A DNA stretch of 9,492 nucleotides from an uncultured Methanobrevibacter sp. (GTDB taxonomy: Archaea > Methanobacteriota > Methanobacteria > Methanobacteriales > Methanobacteriaceae), in assembly GCA_905235495.1 (NCBI GenBank), contig CAJOMK010000034.1, forward strand, positions 1 through 9,492. The letters are read 5' to 3'. Of this stretch, positions 1-7,790 are shown piece after piece. The notes beneath the pieces were generated by a model. That model worked only from the letters and a program-made list of their open reading frames with translations, was not told where the DNA came from and made no database searches. Both the position numbers and the translations under genes were made by a program. Numbering within the stretch: the first letter of the stretch is position 1; every line of letters starts with the position of its first letter.

Positions 1-245
1 AAACTAGCATAAGCAATTATCCTAGTATCAAACAAGTTGTTGTAGTGATTAAAGAGATTAATAACAATGACCATTTGTGTGCTTATTATACTGCTGATGT
101 GACAGTTGATAATGATGACTTAAAGGAATTTTTAAAGAATCGCCTTACTCCGTATATGGTTCCAACTGTGTTTATGCAATTGGAAGAGATGCCTCAGACA
201 CCGAACGGCAAAATTGATGTTAAGAATTTGCCGGAACCTAAACTG
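1..245 (+). other. C-terminal end of upstream adenylation domain (A0)
   Basis: This is the last part of an A domain whose body lies upstream of the window. The residues encoded from base 3 match the equivalent stretches of A1 and A2: an IS-N/K-YP-I segment, a run of valines, then a (D/H)-LCAY block. The A10 motif NGKID is at residues 54-58, and K56 is the lysine expected to contact the adenylate. This shows that a whole further module, or at least its A domain, precedes the window. Its substrate cannot be read because the binding-pocket residues are missing. Confidence 0.93.
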
Positions 246-3200
246 GTGTTTGAAAATGTTTTACCTAAAAATGATGTTCAAAGAAAGTTGTATGAGATAT
301 GCAGTGAAATTTTGAATTTCAAAGATTTTGGTGTTACTGATAATCTGTTTAGTTTAGGTTTTTCATCATTGTCCATAATGAAACTTTCACATGAGATATA
401 TTCCAGTTTTAAGGTTTCATTATCTTTTAAAACATTGATGGATGCTGAAAATATTTGTGATTTGGAAAAGCTTCTCATCAATGCAAGTGAAGTTGTAAAG
501 GTCAATTATGAAAAACAGGATTATTATCCGTTAAGCCATAATCAGTTAAACGTATACATAGAATCTGTCAAAAATCCGGATAAGTTAATTTATAACATGC
601 CTGAAGTTATAGAATTTGGTAAAAATATTGACCCTGAAAAATTAAAGGAATCCTTGATAAAAGTATTTAATCATCATAGTTATCTAAAAAGTATCATCAC
701 ACAAAAAGATGGAGAGGTATGCATTAAACGTCAGGATGATGCTGAAGTCAATGTAGAAGTGTTAAATAGGGAATGCAGTAGTGAAATTCAAGAAAATTTC
801 GTAAAACCATTTGATTTACTTAATTCTCCACTTTACAGGGCGAAAATATTTTATTATGACAATCAAACTACATTACTTTTAGATATTCATCATATCATTT
901 TTGATGGGTTATCAATGAATATCTTTATTGAAAACTTGATTAATGCATATCAGGGTAATGGGCTGTTAATGGAAGAATATACTGGATTTGAATATATTCT
1001 CGAAGATTATGGGCAGGAGGAGTCAGATTCCTACAAGAAGTCCGAGGAATTCTTCAATTCTAAAATATCTGAGATTGATATTAGTACTGATATTACACCT
1101 AATATCACTAAACCTATTGAAACTGCAAGATTGGGAGAATATTTTAATTCAATAAGCAAGGATTCTATTGATGAATACTGTAAGGAATATGATATCACTC
1201 CAAATAATTTATTTTTATCTGCAACTCTTTTGACATTGAGTAAATATACATATACAAAAGACATGTTAATTGCAACTATTTCCAGTGGCAGATTGAATCC
1301 AAATTATGAAAATACTATTGCAATGATTGTTAAATCACTGCCTCTAATTCATAGAATTGATACAAGTCAAAGTGTTGGTGAATATTTCAATTCGGTTCAA
1401 AATACATTAATTGAAACGGTCAATCACGAAAATTATCCATATACTAAATTATTTGAAAAGTATAATATCAATCCAAATATCTACTATGCATATCAGGTGG
1501 GTGTGGCTGATGATTTCCAGATTGTTAATGATTCTGGCAAAATTAATTCATTAATGTTTAAAGATCTTTCACTTGAGTTGCCAAAATTCAATTTAAGTGT
1601 TTACATTGAAGAGGACATTGATAATTATCAGATATTTTTAAGGTATAATGATGCACTTTATTCCAGTGAGTTCATTGAGGATTTAACTGATAATCTTGAA
1701 TTGATGGTTTATAAGTTGCAGGAAGATTTCAGTAAGACTGTTGATGAGATTTCATTATTGCCTGATGAAAAGGAAGCGGAATTAAGAGAAATTCATAATG
1801 ATTTTGAAAGCATTGAGATTGATACAAATCTTAAGGAACTGTTCGAAAAGTCCGTTTCAAATATGTCTGAAGAGATTGCTATTATTGATTACGGCCAAAC
1901 ATTATCTTACAATCAATTGAACAGCTTATCAAATAAGATTGCACATAGTTTGATTGATTTGGGTGTGTCTTCAGGAGACCATGTTATTCTAAAACTTGAA
2001 AGGTCTGCTAAATTAATATCTGCCATTTATGGAGTGCTGAAAACCGGTGCCTCTTTTACAATAGTATCAACTGAACAGCCTGAAGAACAGACAGATTTTA
2101 TTAGGCAGGACACTGGCGCCAAATTAGTCATTCAATCAAATATTGATGAACTATTGGATAATGAGAATGATGGTAATTTGGATGTTGACATCAAATCTGA
2201 TGATTTGGCGTGCGTAGTCTATACCTCCGGATCTACCGGAAAACCGAAAGGGGTAAAAATTACCCATAAAGGTTTAATAAATTATATTAATCCTAGGGAG
2301 GACAATATAGCACTTCATGCCATACAAAATGATGTTTCCAACATGCTCTCATTAACCACAACTACGTTTATCGCATTTTTAAGAGAAGTTTTAGCAACAA
2401 TAATCAACGGAACAAAAGTGACTCTGGCTAGTGATGAGGAAACTAAAAACATTTCTAAATTAATCCGGCTGATTAATGAGTCAAAAGTCGACGGTTTATC
2501 CTTAACACCTTCAAGAATTCAGGAGTATATGAAGGTCACTGAGTTCAAAGATTTGCTTAATCAATTTAAGGTTATTATTATCGGTGGGGAGAAATTTATC
2601 CCATCAGTCTATAGAGATATACGTGCCAACAGCGACGCCAAAATATTTAACTCATACGGATCTTCTGAAAACACAATTGCAACACATCAGAAATTAATTG
2701 AAGATGATGAAATAACTGAAGGTGTACCTATTCCAAACAATATTGATTTAATCATTGATGTCGACGGCAATCCATTGCCTAACAATATCACTGGTGAAAT
2801 CTGTACTGCGGGGGTCCAAACCACTCCTGGATATTTGAATAGGAATGATTTAAACAAATCAGAATTTTTATTTGTAAATGATTTGAAATTCTATAAAACC
2901 GGTGATTTGGCTTATAAAAATTCAAATAATGAACTTGTCATTGTGGGAAGGAAAGATAAGCAAATCAAGCTTAGAGGTCAAAGAATTGAACCTGGAGAGA
3001 TAGAATCAGCAATTTCTAAATATCCTGGTATTGAAAATGTTGTAGTGGCTGTAAAGCAGATAAACAATCAGGATGTCCTATGTGCATATTTCACAGCATC
3101 TGAAAATATTGATGTCAGTGATTTAAAAGATTATCTTTCTTTAAAATTAATCAGATATATGGTTCCTACTTCATTCATGCAATTGGATGAGATGCCTAAG

Positions 3201-6200
3201 ACACCAAATGGAAAAATTGACACTAAGAGTTTGCCTGCTCCAAAATTAAGTTCAAAACATGTCAAAGCCAATGGGGAACTTGAAGAAAGTATTTTTGAAA
3301 TTTGCAGTGAAATTATAGGCTTTGATGATTTTGGAGTTACAGATGACCTTTACGAGCTGGGTTTTACTTCATTAACAATAATGAGGCTAAGCACAGAAAT
3401 CTATAATAAACTTAATAAGGAAATCACTGTTACCATTATTCTTCAGCAACCGACAATTCGAAATATTGCCAAAAATATTGAAATCAATGAAAGTTCAGCT
3501 GAAAGCGAAACTGATGACAGTGAAAATAAATATAGGTTAACTCCAAACCAGTTGGGCGTTTATTTCGAGTGTGTAAAGGATTATGAGAAATTGACTTATA
3601 ATCTTCCTAAATATATTGAATTGGGAAGTGGCATTGATGAAAACAAACTCAAATCCGCTATTATAAAAGTAATTAATTCTCATCCGTACTTAAAAACAAG
3701 AATAGTCATGCAGGGTGGTGTTGTATATCAGGAAAGTAGGGATAATCTAATTATTGATGATTTAATAGAGATAGTTGAAGTGGATAGCATTGATGAAAAA
3801 TTCAAAAGAGAATTTATCAAGCCATTTGACTTAAGCGAAGGACCGTTATTCAGGTTTAAAATTATTAAAACTCAAGACAACACTTCACTTCTTTGCGATT
3901 TCCATCATATAATTTTAGATGGAACTTCATTGAATATACTATTTGATGAAATTGCAAAAAGTTATGATGGCATTGAATATGAATCAGAAGAAATCAACGG
4001 GTTTGAATATTCATTAAATGAGCTTAAAACTCAGGAATCATCTTTATATAAGGAATCAGAGATGTTTTTCTTCAATAAAATTAAAGAATTTGATGAAGCC
4101 ACTGTAATGACTCCAGATTTGAGCGGTGATGAACATGAAGGTGTGGGATTGGAGAAAACTGTTCTCCTTGAAAAAGATGAAATAGATGATTTCTGTGAAA
4201 AACTATCAATCAGTCAAAACAATTTCTTCCTGGCAGTGTCCTCTTTTGTTTTATCAAAATTTGCTTATACTAAAGATTTATTGATTGCAACAATAACCAA
4301 TGGTAGATTCAATCCAAATCAACAAAAGACATTGGCCATGATGGTTAAAACATTGCCTATAGCTATGAATTTAAATTCCGATTTGACTATTGAGGAATTC
4401 TTTGAATATGCCAATAAGGAATGGTTTGATGTATTGGCCCATTCTTCATATCCTTTAACAGAAATTTCCGATAAATACGGATTTATGCCGGAGTTTTTTT
4501 ACGCATTCCATGGAAACATTGTTGAAGACATAAAGATTAACGGGGATTATGTAAAAAGGGAAGCATTGAATGAAGATGACCTTAACTTTAAATTGAATCT
4601 TAACATTTCAGAGGTTGAAGATAAATATGATGTCTCAATGAATTTCAATGAGCAATTATATTCCGAAGAATTGATTCAAACATTTTTAGATAGTTTTATA
4701 GTTGTTGTAAATAAATTTATAAGTTTTGATAAGGATACTCAATTAAAAGATATTTCAATTGTTGATGCTGATGAATTGTCTGTTGATGATTTGAATCTTT
4801 TAGAATTGGATGAATATAGGTTAAATAAAATATTTGAAAGGCAAGCGGAATTGCATCCTGATGAGTTGGTAGTATATGCTGAAAATGGTAATTTAACCTA
4901 TGAGGAACTGAACAGGAGGGCAAATAAGATAGCTAATGCACTTATCAAGCGAGGTGTTGGTGTTGAAGACAAAGTGATGTTCATATTGAAACGTGACAGT
5001 AATGTTTTTGCCTCCGTATTTGGTATCTTAAAATCAGGAGCGGCGTTCATTCCGGTCGATTCCGATTATCCTAAAGATAGAATTGAGCATGTTTTAACAG
5101 ACAGTGACTCTAAATTCATTATCGTTGATGATATTGTAGATATTAAAGATATTGATTTAAGCGATTATTCTGACCATATTATACATATTTCAGAGTTGCT
5201 TGAAGAGACAGATACCTCCAATCCGGATCCTGAAGTGAAAGGGGAGAATCTTGCATATATTATTTACACTTCAGGTTCAACAGGCCTTCCGAAAGGGGTA
5301 ATGATAGAACATAGAAATCTTGCAAATTTAGCATATCCTGACCCAAAAAACATTCATAATTATGAATTAGTCCAGAATCTTGAAAAAGAGAATTATAAAG
5401 TTTTATCCACAACTACTGTGGCTTTTGATGTTTTCCAGCAAGAAATGATGGGATCACTTTTAAATGGTATTCCAATTGTATTTGCCAATGACAGCGAATA
5501 CAAAGACCCTATTGCAATGAAGAATTTAATTGAAAGGACTGGAGCAAATGTTTATGTCGTCACACCTTCACGTCTACTTCAGTATCTGGAAATTGAATCC
5601 ATGCAGGAGACTATGTATGGTTTTAAAGCATATCTGCTTGCGGGTGAACCATTCCCTCCTAGATTATATGACCTTCTTTCCAAAAATTCCAGCGGAAAAA
5701 TATATAATCTGTATGGTCCGACCGAAACCACAGTTTACTGTAATTCCAATCTGCTTAAAAGCAATAATATCAACGTTGGAAAACCAATGCTGAATGTTTA
5801 TGAAGAGATTATGGATGAAGATTCCAATCCTCTTCCTCCAAATGTAATTGGAGAGTTATATATTGCCGGTGGAGGAGTTTCAAGAGCTTATTTAAATAGG
5901 CCTGAAAATAATGAGAAGGCATATTGTGAGATTAACGGAATTAGGTTCTATAAATCAGGAGATTTTGCCAAATCAGATGATGAAGGAAACATATATATTC
6001 TCGGACGTTTGGACAATCAGATAAAACTTAGAGGTCTTAGAATTGAAATTGGAGAAATAGAATCACTCATTTCCAATTTTGAACCTATTCACTCCGTTGC
6101 GGTTGTTGTTAGAAAAATTAAGGGTAATGATCATTTATGTGCTTATTTCACTGTTGATGAGGAATATAAAGTTGAAAATCGCGCATCCAATGAATTTTCA

Positions 6201-7790
6201 TTTGACATTGATGAATTAAAGAAATATCTTTCTGAAAAATTGACATATTATATGGTTCCTACTGTTTATATGGAATTGGATGAAATGCCTCAAACATTGA
6301 ATGGTAAGACTGATTTGAAAAACTTGCCTGAACCTGAACTGATTTCAGAATATGTGGGTCCTGAAAATGAAGTTGAAGCGTTCTTTGCAAGCACATTCGC
6401 TGAAATTTTAGGACTCGACACCATAAGCGTTACAGATAGTTTCTTTGAAATTGGAGGTACTTCACTGCTTGTAACTAAAATTACATTGGCTGCCTTAAAT
6501 AGGGGTTATGAATTAAGTTATGGTGATGTATTCAAAAATCCAACTCCAAGAATGATTTCTGAATTCATTTCTCAAAAGGATTCTTCACAATCCGAAGACG
6601 AAAGCAAATATGATTATTCTAAAATCAACAAATTATTGAGTAAAAATAATCTGGAATCAATGAAAAACGGAGAATTAGAGGACAGTCTGGGCAATATTCT
6701 ATTGACTGGAGCCACTGGATTTTTAGGAATTCATGTTTTAAAGGAACTTTTAGAAACGGAATCCGGTATGATTTACTGTTTTGTAAGGTCTAAAGGTAGT
6801 TTGTCAGGTATGGACAGGTTAAAATCTTTATTGTTCTATTACTTTGAAGAAAATATGGATGATTCTTTCATTGAGGGAAGATTACAGGTGATTGAAGGGG
6901 ATATCACCGACTTCAAGTATTTTGAAAATATTCTGAATTTAAATATTGACACAGTTATCAACTGTGCAGCTAATGTAAAGCATTTCTCATCTGGAACCGA
7001 CATAGAAGATATCAATTTAGGTGGAGTAATCAATGGATTGCGCTTTGCCAAAATAAAGGATGCAAAATATGTTCAGATTTCAACATACAGTGTTGCAGGG
7101 GAAAGTATTGATAATTTCCCACCAATGGATGTCGATTTTAATGAAAGGAATTTATTCATAGGTCAGGGAATTGACAATCAGTATATTAGCAGCAAGTTTT
7201 TAGCTGAAAGAGCAGTGCTTGAGGCGGCTGTGGAAGATGATCTTGATGTTAAAATAATGAGGGTAGGCAATCTGATGGCCAGAAGTTCGGATAGTGAATT
7301 CCAGATTAACTTTTCATCAAACGGATTCATCAATCGTTTAAAGGCTTATATCATTATGGGAAAAATGCCTTATGAAATGCTGGGCGAAGGCGTGGAATTC
7401 AGCCAGATTGACATGACCGCCAAATCAATTGTTGCATTGGCCAAAACTCCAAAAAATTGTGTTGTTTTCCATCCATATAATTCTCATGAGGTTACTTTTG
7501 CGGATATAATTGAGATTATAAATCCTTTGGGATTGAATATTGAACCTTGTGAAGATGAAGAATATGAACAGGTTTTAAATGATGCATTGGCTGATAAATC
7601 CAAGCAAGATGGTGTTTCTGGTTTAATTACTTCAATTGGTTCAGGTAAAGTTCAAAAAGAATGGCTTCCAGTTGAAAACCATTATACTACTCAAGTGCTG
7701 TATCGCCTTGGCATTAATTGGCCAATGATTTCTAAGGAGTACATTTATACTTTTGTTAAATATCTTGATGATTTGAATTTTTTTAGGTGA
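1..7790 (+). CDS. Multimodular non-ribosomal peptide synthetase with terminal thioester reductase (5' partial)
   Basis: This is a cytosolic megaenzyme that assembles a peptide on phosphopantetheine arms and releases it by reduction. The frame is open from base 3 (bases 1-2 belong to a cut codon) to the TGA at 7788-7790. Residues are numbered here from the GTG at 45, which is an internal codon and not the real start. Domain order is A0 C-terminus (to ~67), PCP1 (~72-145), C1 (~160-577), A1 (~594-1066), PCP2 (~1073-1146), C2 (~1163-1577), A2 (~1590-2096), PCP3 (~2105-2176), TR (~2216-2581). All three PCP serines, both C-domain HHxxxDG motifs, and the TR nucleotide-binding and YxxxK motifs are intact. 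There is no epimerisation or thioesterase domain. It needs a phosphopantetheinyl transferase, which is not in the window. At least three modules imply a tripeptide or longer. Family assignment is certain; product and organism are inferred. Confidence 0.97.
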   Translation, partial: TSISNYPSIKQVVVVIKEINNNDHLCAYYTADVTVDNDDLKEFLKNRLTPYMVPTVFMQLEEMPQTPNGKIDVKNLPEPKLVFENVLPKNDVQRKLYEICSEILNFKDFGVTDNLFSLGFSSLSIMKLSHEIYSSFKVSLSFKTLMDAENICDLEKLLINASEVVKVNYEKQDYYPLSHNQLNVYIESVKNPDKLIYNMPEVIEFGKNIDPEKLKESLIKVFNHHSYLKSIITQKDGEVCIKRQDDAEVNVEVLNRECSSEIQENFVKPFDLLNSPLYRAKIFYYDNQTTLLLDIHHIIFDGLSMNIFIENLINAYQGNGLLMEEYTGFEYILEDYGQEESDSYKKSEEFFNSKISEIDISTDITPNITKPIETARLGEYFNSISKDSIDEYCKEYDITPNNLFLSATLLTLSKYTYTKDMLIATISSGRLNPNYENTIAMIVKSLPLIHRIDTSQSVGEYFNSVQNTLIETVNHENYPYTKLFEKYNINPNIYYAYQVGVADDFQIVNDSGKINSLMFKDLSLELPKFNLSVYIEEDIDNYQIFLRYNDALYSSEFIEDLTDNLELMVYKLQEDFSKTVDEISLLPDEKEAELREIHNDFESIEIDTNLKELFEKSVSNMSEEIAIIDYGQTLSYNQLNSLSNKIAHSLIDLGVSSGDHVILKLERSAKLISAIYGVLKTGASFTIVSTEQPEEQTDFIRQDTGAKLVIQSNIDELLDNENDGNLDVDIKSDDLACVVYTSGSTGKPKGVKITHKGLINYINPREDNIALHAIQNDVSNMLSLTTTTFIAFLREVLATIINGTKVTLASDEETKNISKLIRLINESKVDGLSLTPSRIQEYMKVTEFKDLLNQFKVIIIGGEKFIPSVYRDIRANSDAKIFNSYGSSENTIATHQKLIEDDEITEGVPIPNNIDLIIDVDGNPLPNNITGEICTAGVQTTPGYLNRNDLNKSEFLFVNDLKFYKTGDLAYKNSNNELVIVGRKDKQIKLRGQRIEPGEIESAISKYPGIENVVVAVKQINNQDVLCAYFTASENIDVSDLKDYLSLKLIRYMVPTSFMQLDEMPKTPNGKIDTKSLPAPKLSSKHVKANGELEESIFEICSEIIGFDDFGVTDDLYELGFTSLTIMRLSTEIYNKLNKEITVTIILQQPTIRNIAKNIEINESSAESETDDSENKYRLTPNQLGVYFECVKDYEKLTYNLPKYIELGSGIDENKLKSAIIKVINSHPYLKTRIVMQGGVVYQESRDNLIIDDLIEIVEVDSIDEKFKREFIKPFDLSEGPLFRFKIIKTQDNTSLLCDFHHIILDGTSLNILFDEIAKSYDGIEYESEEINGFEYSLNELKTQESSLYKESEMFFFNKIKEFDEATVMTPDLSGDEHEGVGLEKTVLLEKDEIDDFCEKLSISQNNFFLAVSSFVLSKFAYTKDLLIATITNGRFNPNQQKTLAMMVKTLPIAMNLNSDLTIEEFFEYANKEWFDVLAHSSYPLTEISDKYGFMPEFFYAFHGNIVEDIKINGDYVKREALNEDDLNFKLNLNISEVEDKYDVSMNFNEQLYSEELIQTFLDSFIVVVNKFISFDKDTQLKDISIVDADELSVDDLNLLELDEYRLNKIFERQAELHPDELVVYAENGNLTYEELNRRANKIANALIKRGVGVEDKVMFILKRDSNVFASVFGILKSGAAFIPVDSDYPKDRIEHVLTDSDSKFIIVDDIVDIKDIDLSDYSDHIIHISELLEETDTSNPDPEVKGENLAYIIYTSGSTGLPKGVMIEHRNLANLAYPDPKNIHNYELVQNLEKENYKVLSTTTVAFDVFQQEMMGSLLNGIPIVFANDSEYKDPIAMKNLIERTGANVYVVTPSRLLQYLEIESMQETMYGFKAYLLAGEPFPPRLYDLLSKNSSGKIYNLYGPTETTVYCNSNLLKSNNINVGKPMLNVYEEIMDEDSNPLPPNVIGELYIAGGGVSRAYLNRPENNEKAYCEINGIRFYKSGDFAKSDDEGNIYILGRLDNQIKLRGLRIEIGEIESLISNFEPIHSVAVVVRKIKGNDHLCAYFTVDEEYKVENRASNEFSFDIDELKKYLSEKLTYYMVPTVYMELDEMPQTLNGKTDLKNLPEPELISEYVGPENEVEAFFASTFAEILGLDTISVTDSFFEIGGTSLLVTKITLAALNRGYELSYGDVFKNPTPRMISEFISQKDSSQSEDESKYDYSKINKLLSKNNLESMKNGELEDSLGNILLTGATGFLGIHVLKELLETESGMIYCFVRSKGSLSGMDRLKSLLFYYFEENMDDSFIEGRLQVIEGDITDFKYFENILNLNIDTVINCAANVKHFSSGTDIEDINLGGVINGLRFAKIKDAKYVQISTYSVAGESIDNFPPMDVDFNERNLFIGQGIDNQYISSKFLAERAVLEAAVEDDLDVKIMRVGNLMARSSDSEFQINFSSNGFINRLKAYIIMGKMPYEMLGEGVEFSQIDMTAKSIVALAKTPKNCVVFHPYNSHEVTFADIIEIINPLGLNIEPCEDEEYEQVLNDALADKSKQDGVSGLITSIGSGKVQKEWLPVENHYTTQVLYRLGINWPMISKEYIYTFVKYLDDLNFFR
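258..477 (+). other. Peptidyl carrier protein domain PCP1
   Basis: This carrier domain holds the intermediate loaded by the upstream A domain and passes it to C1. The phosphopantetheine site reads LGFSSL at residues 104-109, with S108 (codon 366-368) as the predicted attachment serine. It is preceded by a typical VTDNLF segment. The canonical LGG is LGF here, as in PCP2 but not PCP3. S108 lies exactly 52 residues after the A10 lysine, the same spacing as in the other two modules. Confidence 0.93.
519..1773 (+). other. Condensation domain C1
   Basis: This domain is predicted to join the PCP1-bound donor to the residue on PCP2. The catalytic motif HHIIFDG is at residues 282-288, with H283 as the expected base and D287 as the structural aspartate. 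The domain opens at about Y160 with YPLSHNQLNVY, a divergent form of the usual C1 motif, where arginine normally follows the glutamine. The motif around K430 reads MIVKSLP, where consensus C domains have FVNT-L, an Asn-to-Lys change shared with C2. No E domain precedes it, so an LCL-like condensation is the simplest guess, but I cannot subtype it by eye. Confidence 0.92.
1824..3240 (+). other. Adenylation domain A1, divergent and lacking the conserved pocket Asp
   Basis: A domains activate a substrate as its adenylate and load it on the next PCP. A3 (YTSGSTGKPKG from residue 726), A7 (YKTGD, 950-954), A8 (GRKDKQIKLRG from 968) and A10 (NGKID, K1057) are intact. Other motifs are not. Alignment with A2 puts Ile at 776, where the Asp that binds the substrate amino group belongs (GrsA D235). 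The LKxG-PVD motif ends TIVS. A5 reads NSYGSSEN instead of NxYGPTE. A6 has TTPGYL instead of the usual ARGYL. The pocket residues read I, A, R, S, I, G, S, I, A, K. The domain may use a substrate lacking an alpha-amino group, have shifted specificity, or be inactive. Confidence 0.9.
3261..3480 (+). other. Peptidyl carrier protein domain PCP2
   Basis: This is the carrier of the middle module. The phosphopantetheine site is LGFTSL with S1109 (codon 3369-3371) as the attachment serine. The surrounding segment closely matches PCP1, with shared EICSEI and FGVTD blocks, and is clearly a paralogue. It is followed by an acidic, serine-rich linker (about residues 1147-1162) that leads into C2. The intact serine means the module can still carry an intermediate even if A1 does not load it. 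Confidence 0.93.
3531..4773 (+). other. Condensation domain C2
   Basis: This domain is predicted to form the peptide bond between the PCP2- and PCP3-bound intermediates. HHIILDG is at residues 1287-1293, with H1288 as the expected catalytic histidine. It starts at about Y1163 with YRLTPNQLGVY. It is a close paralogue of C1: the two share GFEY, the FF-x-x-KI segment, a YTKD-LIATI block, and the unusual AMMVKTLP motif (K1435, aligned with K430 of C1). The offset between equivalent C1 and C2 residues is 1005. Confidence 0.92.
4812..6330 (+). other. Adenylation domain A2, canonical
   Basis: This domain activates the last amino acid. Its motifs are well kept: A3 YTSGSTGLPKG from residue 1741, A4 AFDV with the amino-group-binding D1795, A5 NLYGPTET from 1888, A7 YKSGD (1969-1973), A8 GRLDNQIKLRG from 1987, and A10 NGKTD with K2088. 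Aligning to GrsA by eye, the ten specificity positions read D, V, Q, V, L, A, L, V, Y, K, which suggests a mostly hydrophobic pocket with one Gln. I do not recognise a known code and make no substrate call. Compared with A1 there is a 12-residue insertion between A8 and A10, around the segment ENRASNEFSF. Confidence 0.94.
6357..6570 (+). other. Peptidyl carrier protein domain PCP3
   Basis: This is the final carrier, holding the complete peptide thioester for the reductase. The attachment motif is IGGTSL, with S2140 (codon 6462-6464) as the predicted phosphopantetheine serine. Unlike PCP1 and PCP2 it keeps the consensus double glycine. A charged, serine-rich linker (about residues 2177-2215) separates it from the reductase. 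Confidence 0.93.
6690..7787 (+). other. Terminal thioester reductase (R/TR) domain
   Basis: This domain releases the finished peptide from PCP3 by NAD(P)H-dependent reduction of the thioester, giving an aldehyde or, after a second reduction, an alcohol. It is an extended short-chain dehydrogenase of about 366 residues, a normal size for NRPS and carboxylate-reductase R domains. The nucleotide-binding loop is TGATGFLG (2221-2228). A NCAANVKHF segment follows. The catalytic part has ISTYS (S2346/T2347) and the YISSK pair Y2380/K2384. The domain ends at the protein C-terminus, with no thioesterase after it. Whether it makes two or four electrons' worth of reduction cannot be told from sequence. 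Confidence 0.94.
7785..7790 (+). promoter_or_regulatory. Ribosome binding site of the MATE gene, overlapping the NRPS stop codon
   Basis: AGGTGA can pair with the UCACCU near the 3' end of 16S rRNA. It lies 8 nt upstream of the ATG at 7799. The motif is made of the final Arg codon (AGG) and the TGA stop of the NRPS, so ribosomes finishing the NRPS end on the start signal of the next gene. This fixes the start of the MATE gene and implies translational coupling in one transcript. Confidence 0.8.

Larger units (their letters stand above)
153..6314 (+). repeat. Three diverged in-frame copies of the A10/PCP segment, one per module
   Basis: Nearly matching DNA segments begin with TATATGGTTCC at 153 and 3156 and with the same eight-base TATATGGT start at 6249. 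Each runs about 65 bases through the A10 codons. The spacings are 3003 and 3093 bases, one NRPS module each. The copies differ mostly at third codon positions, so this is old coding duplication under selection and not a mobile repeat. The span given covers all three copies. Confidence 0.75.

Noticed and set aside
45..47. GTG codon as the NRPS start
   Set aside because: It lies inside the conserved valine run of an A domain, there is no ribosome binding site before it, and the frame is open and homologous upstream.
5530..5793. Plus-strand open frame of 87 codons within the A2 domain
   Set aside because: It overlaps conserved adenylation motifs in another frame, with no ribosome binding site or recognisable product.
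278..7051. Other short antisense frames inside the NRPS (278-505, 1031-1264, 4717-4923, 6839-7051)
   Set aside because: Each is under 80 codons, lies opposite conserved NRPS domains, and shows no own features.
7778..7784. Run of seven T as an archaeal transcription terminator
   Set aside because: It encodes the final Phe codons of the NRPS and sits directly before the next gene's ribosome binding site, so termination there would cut the operon.
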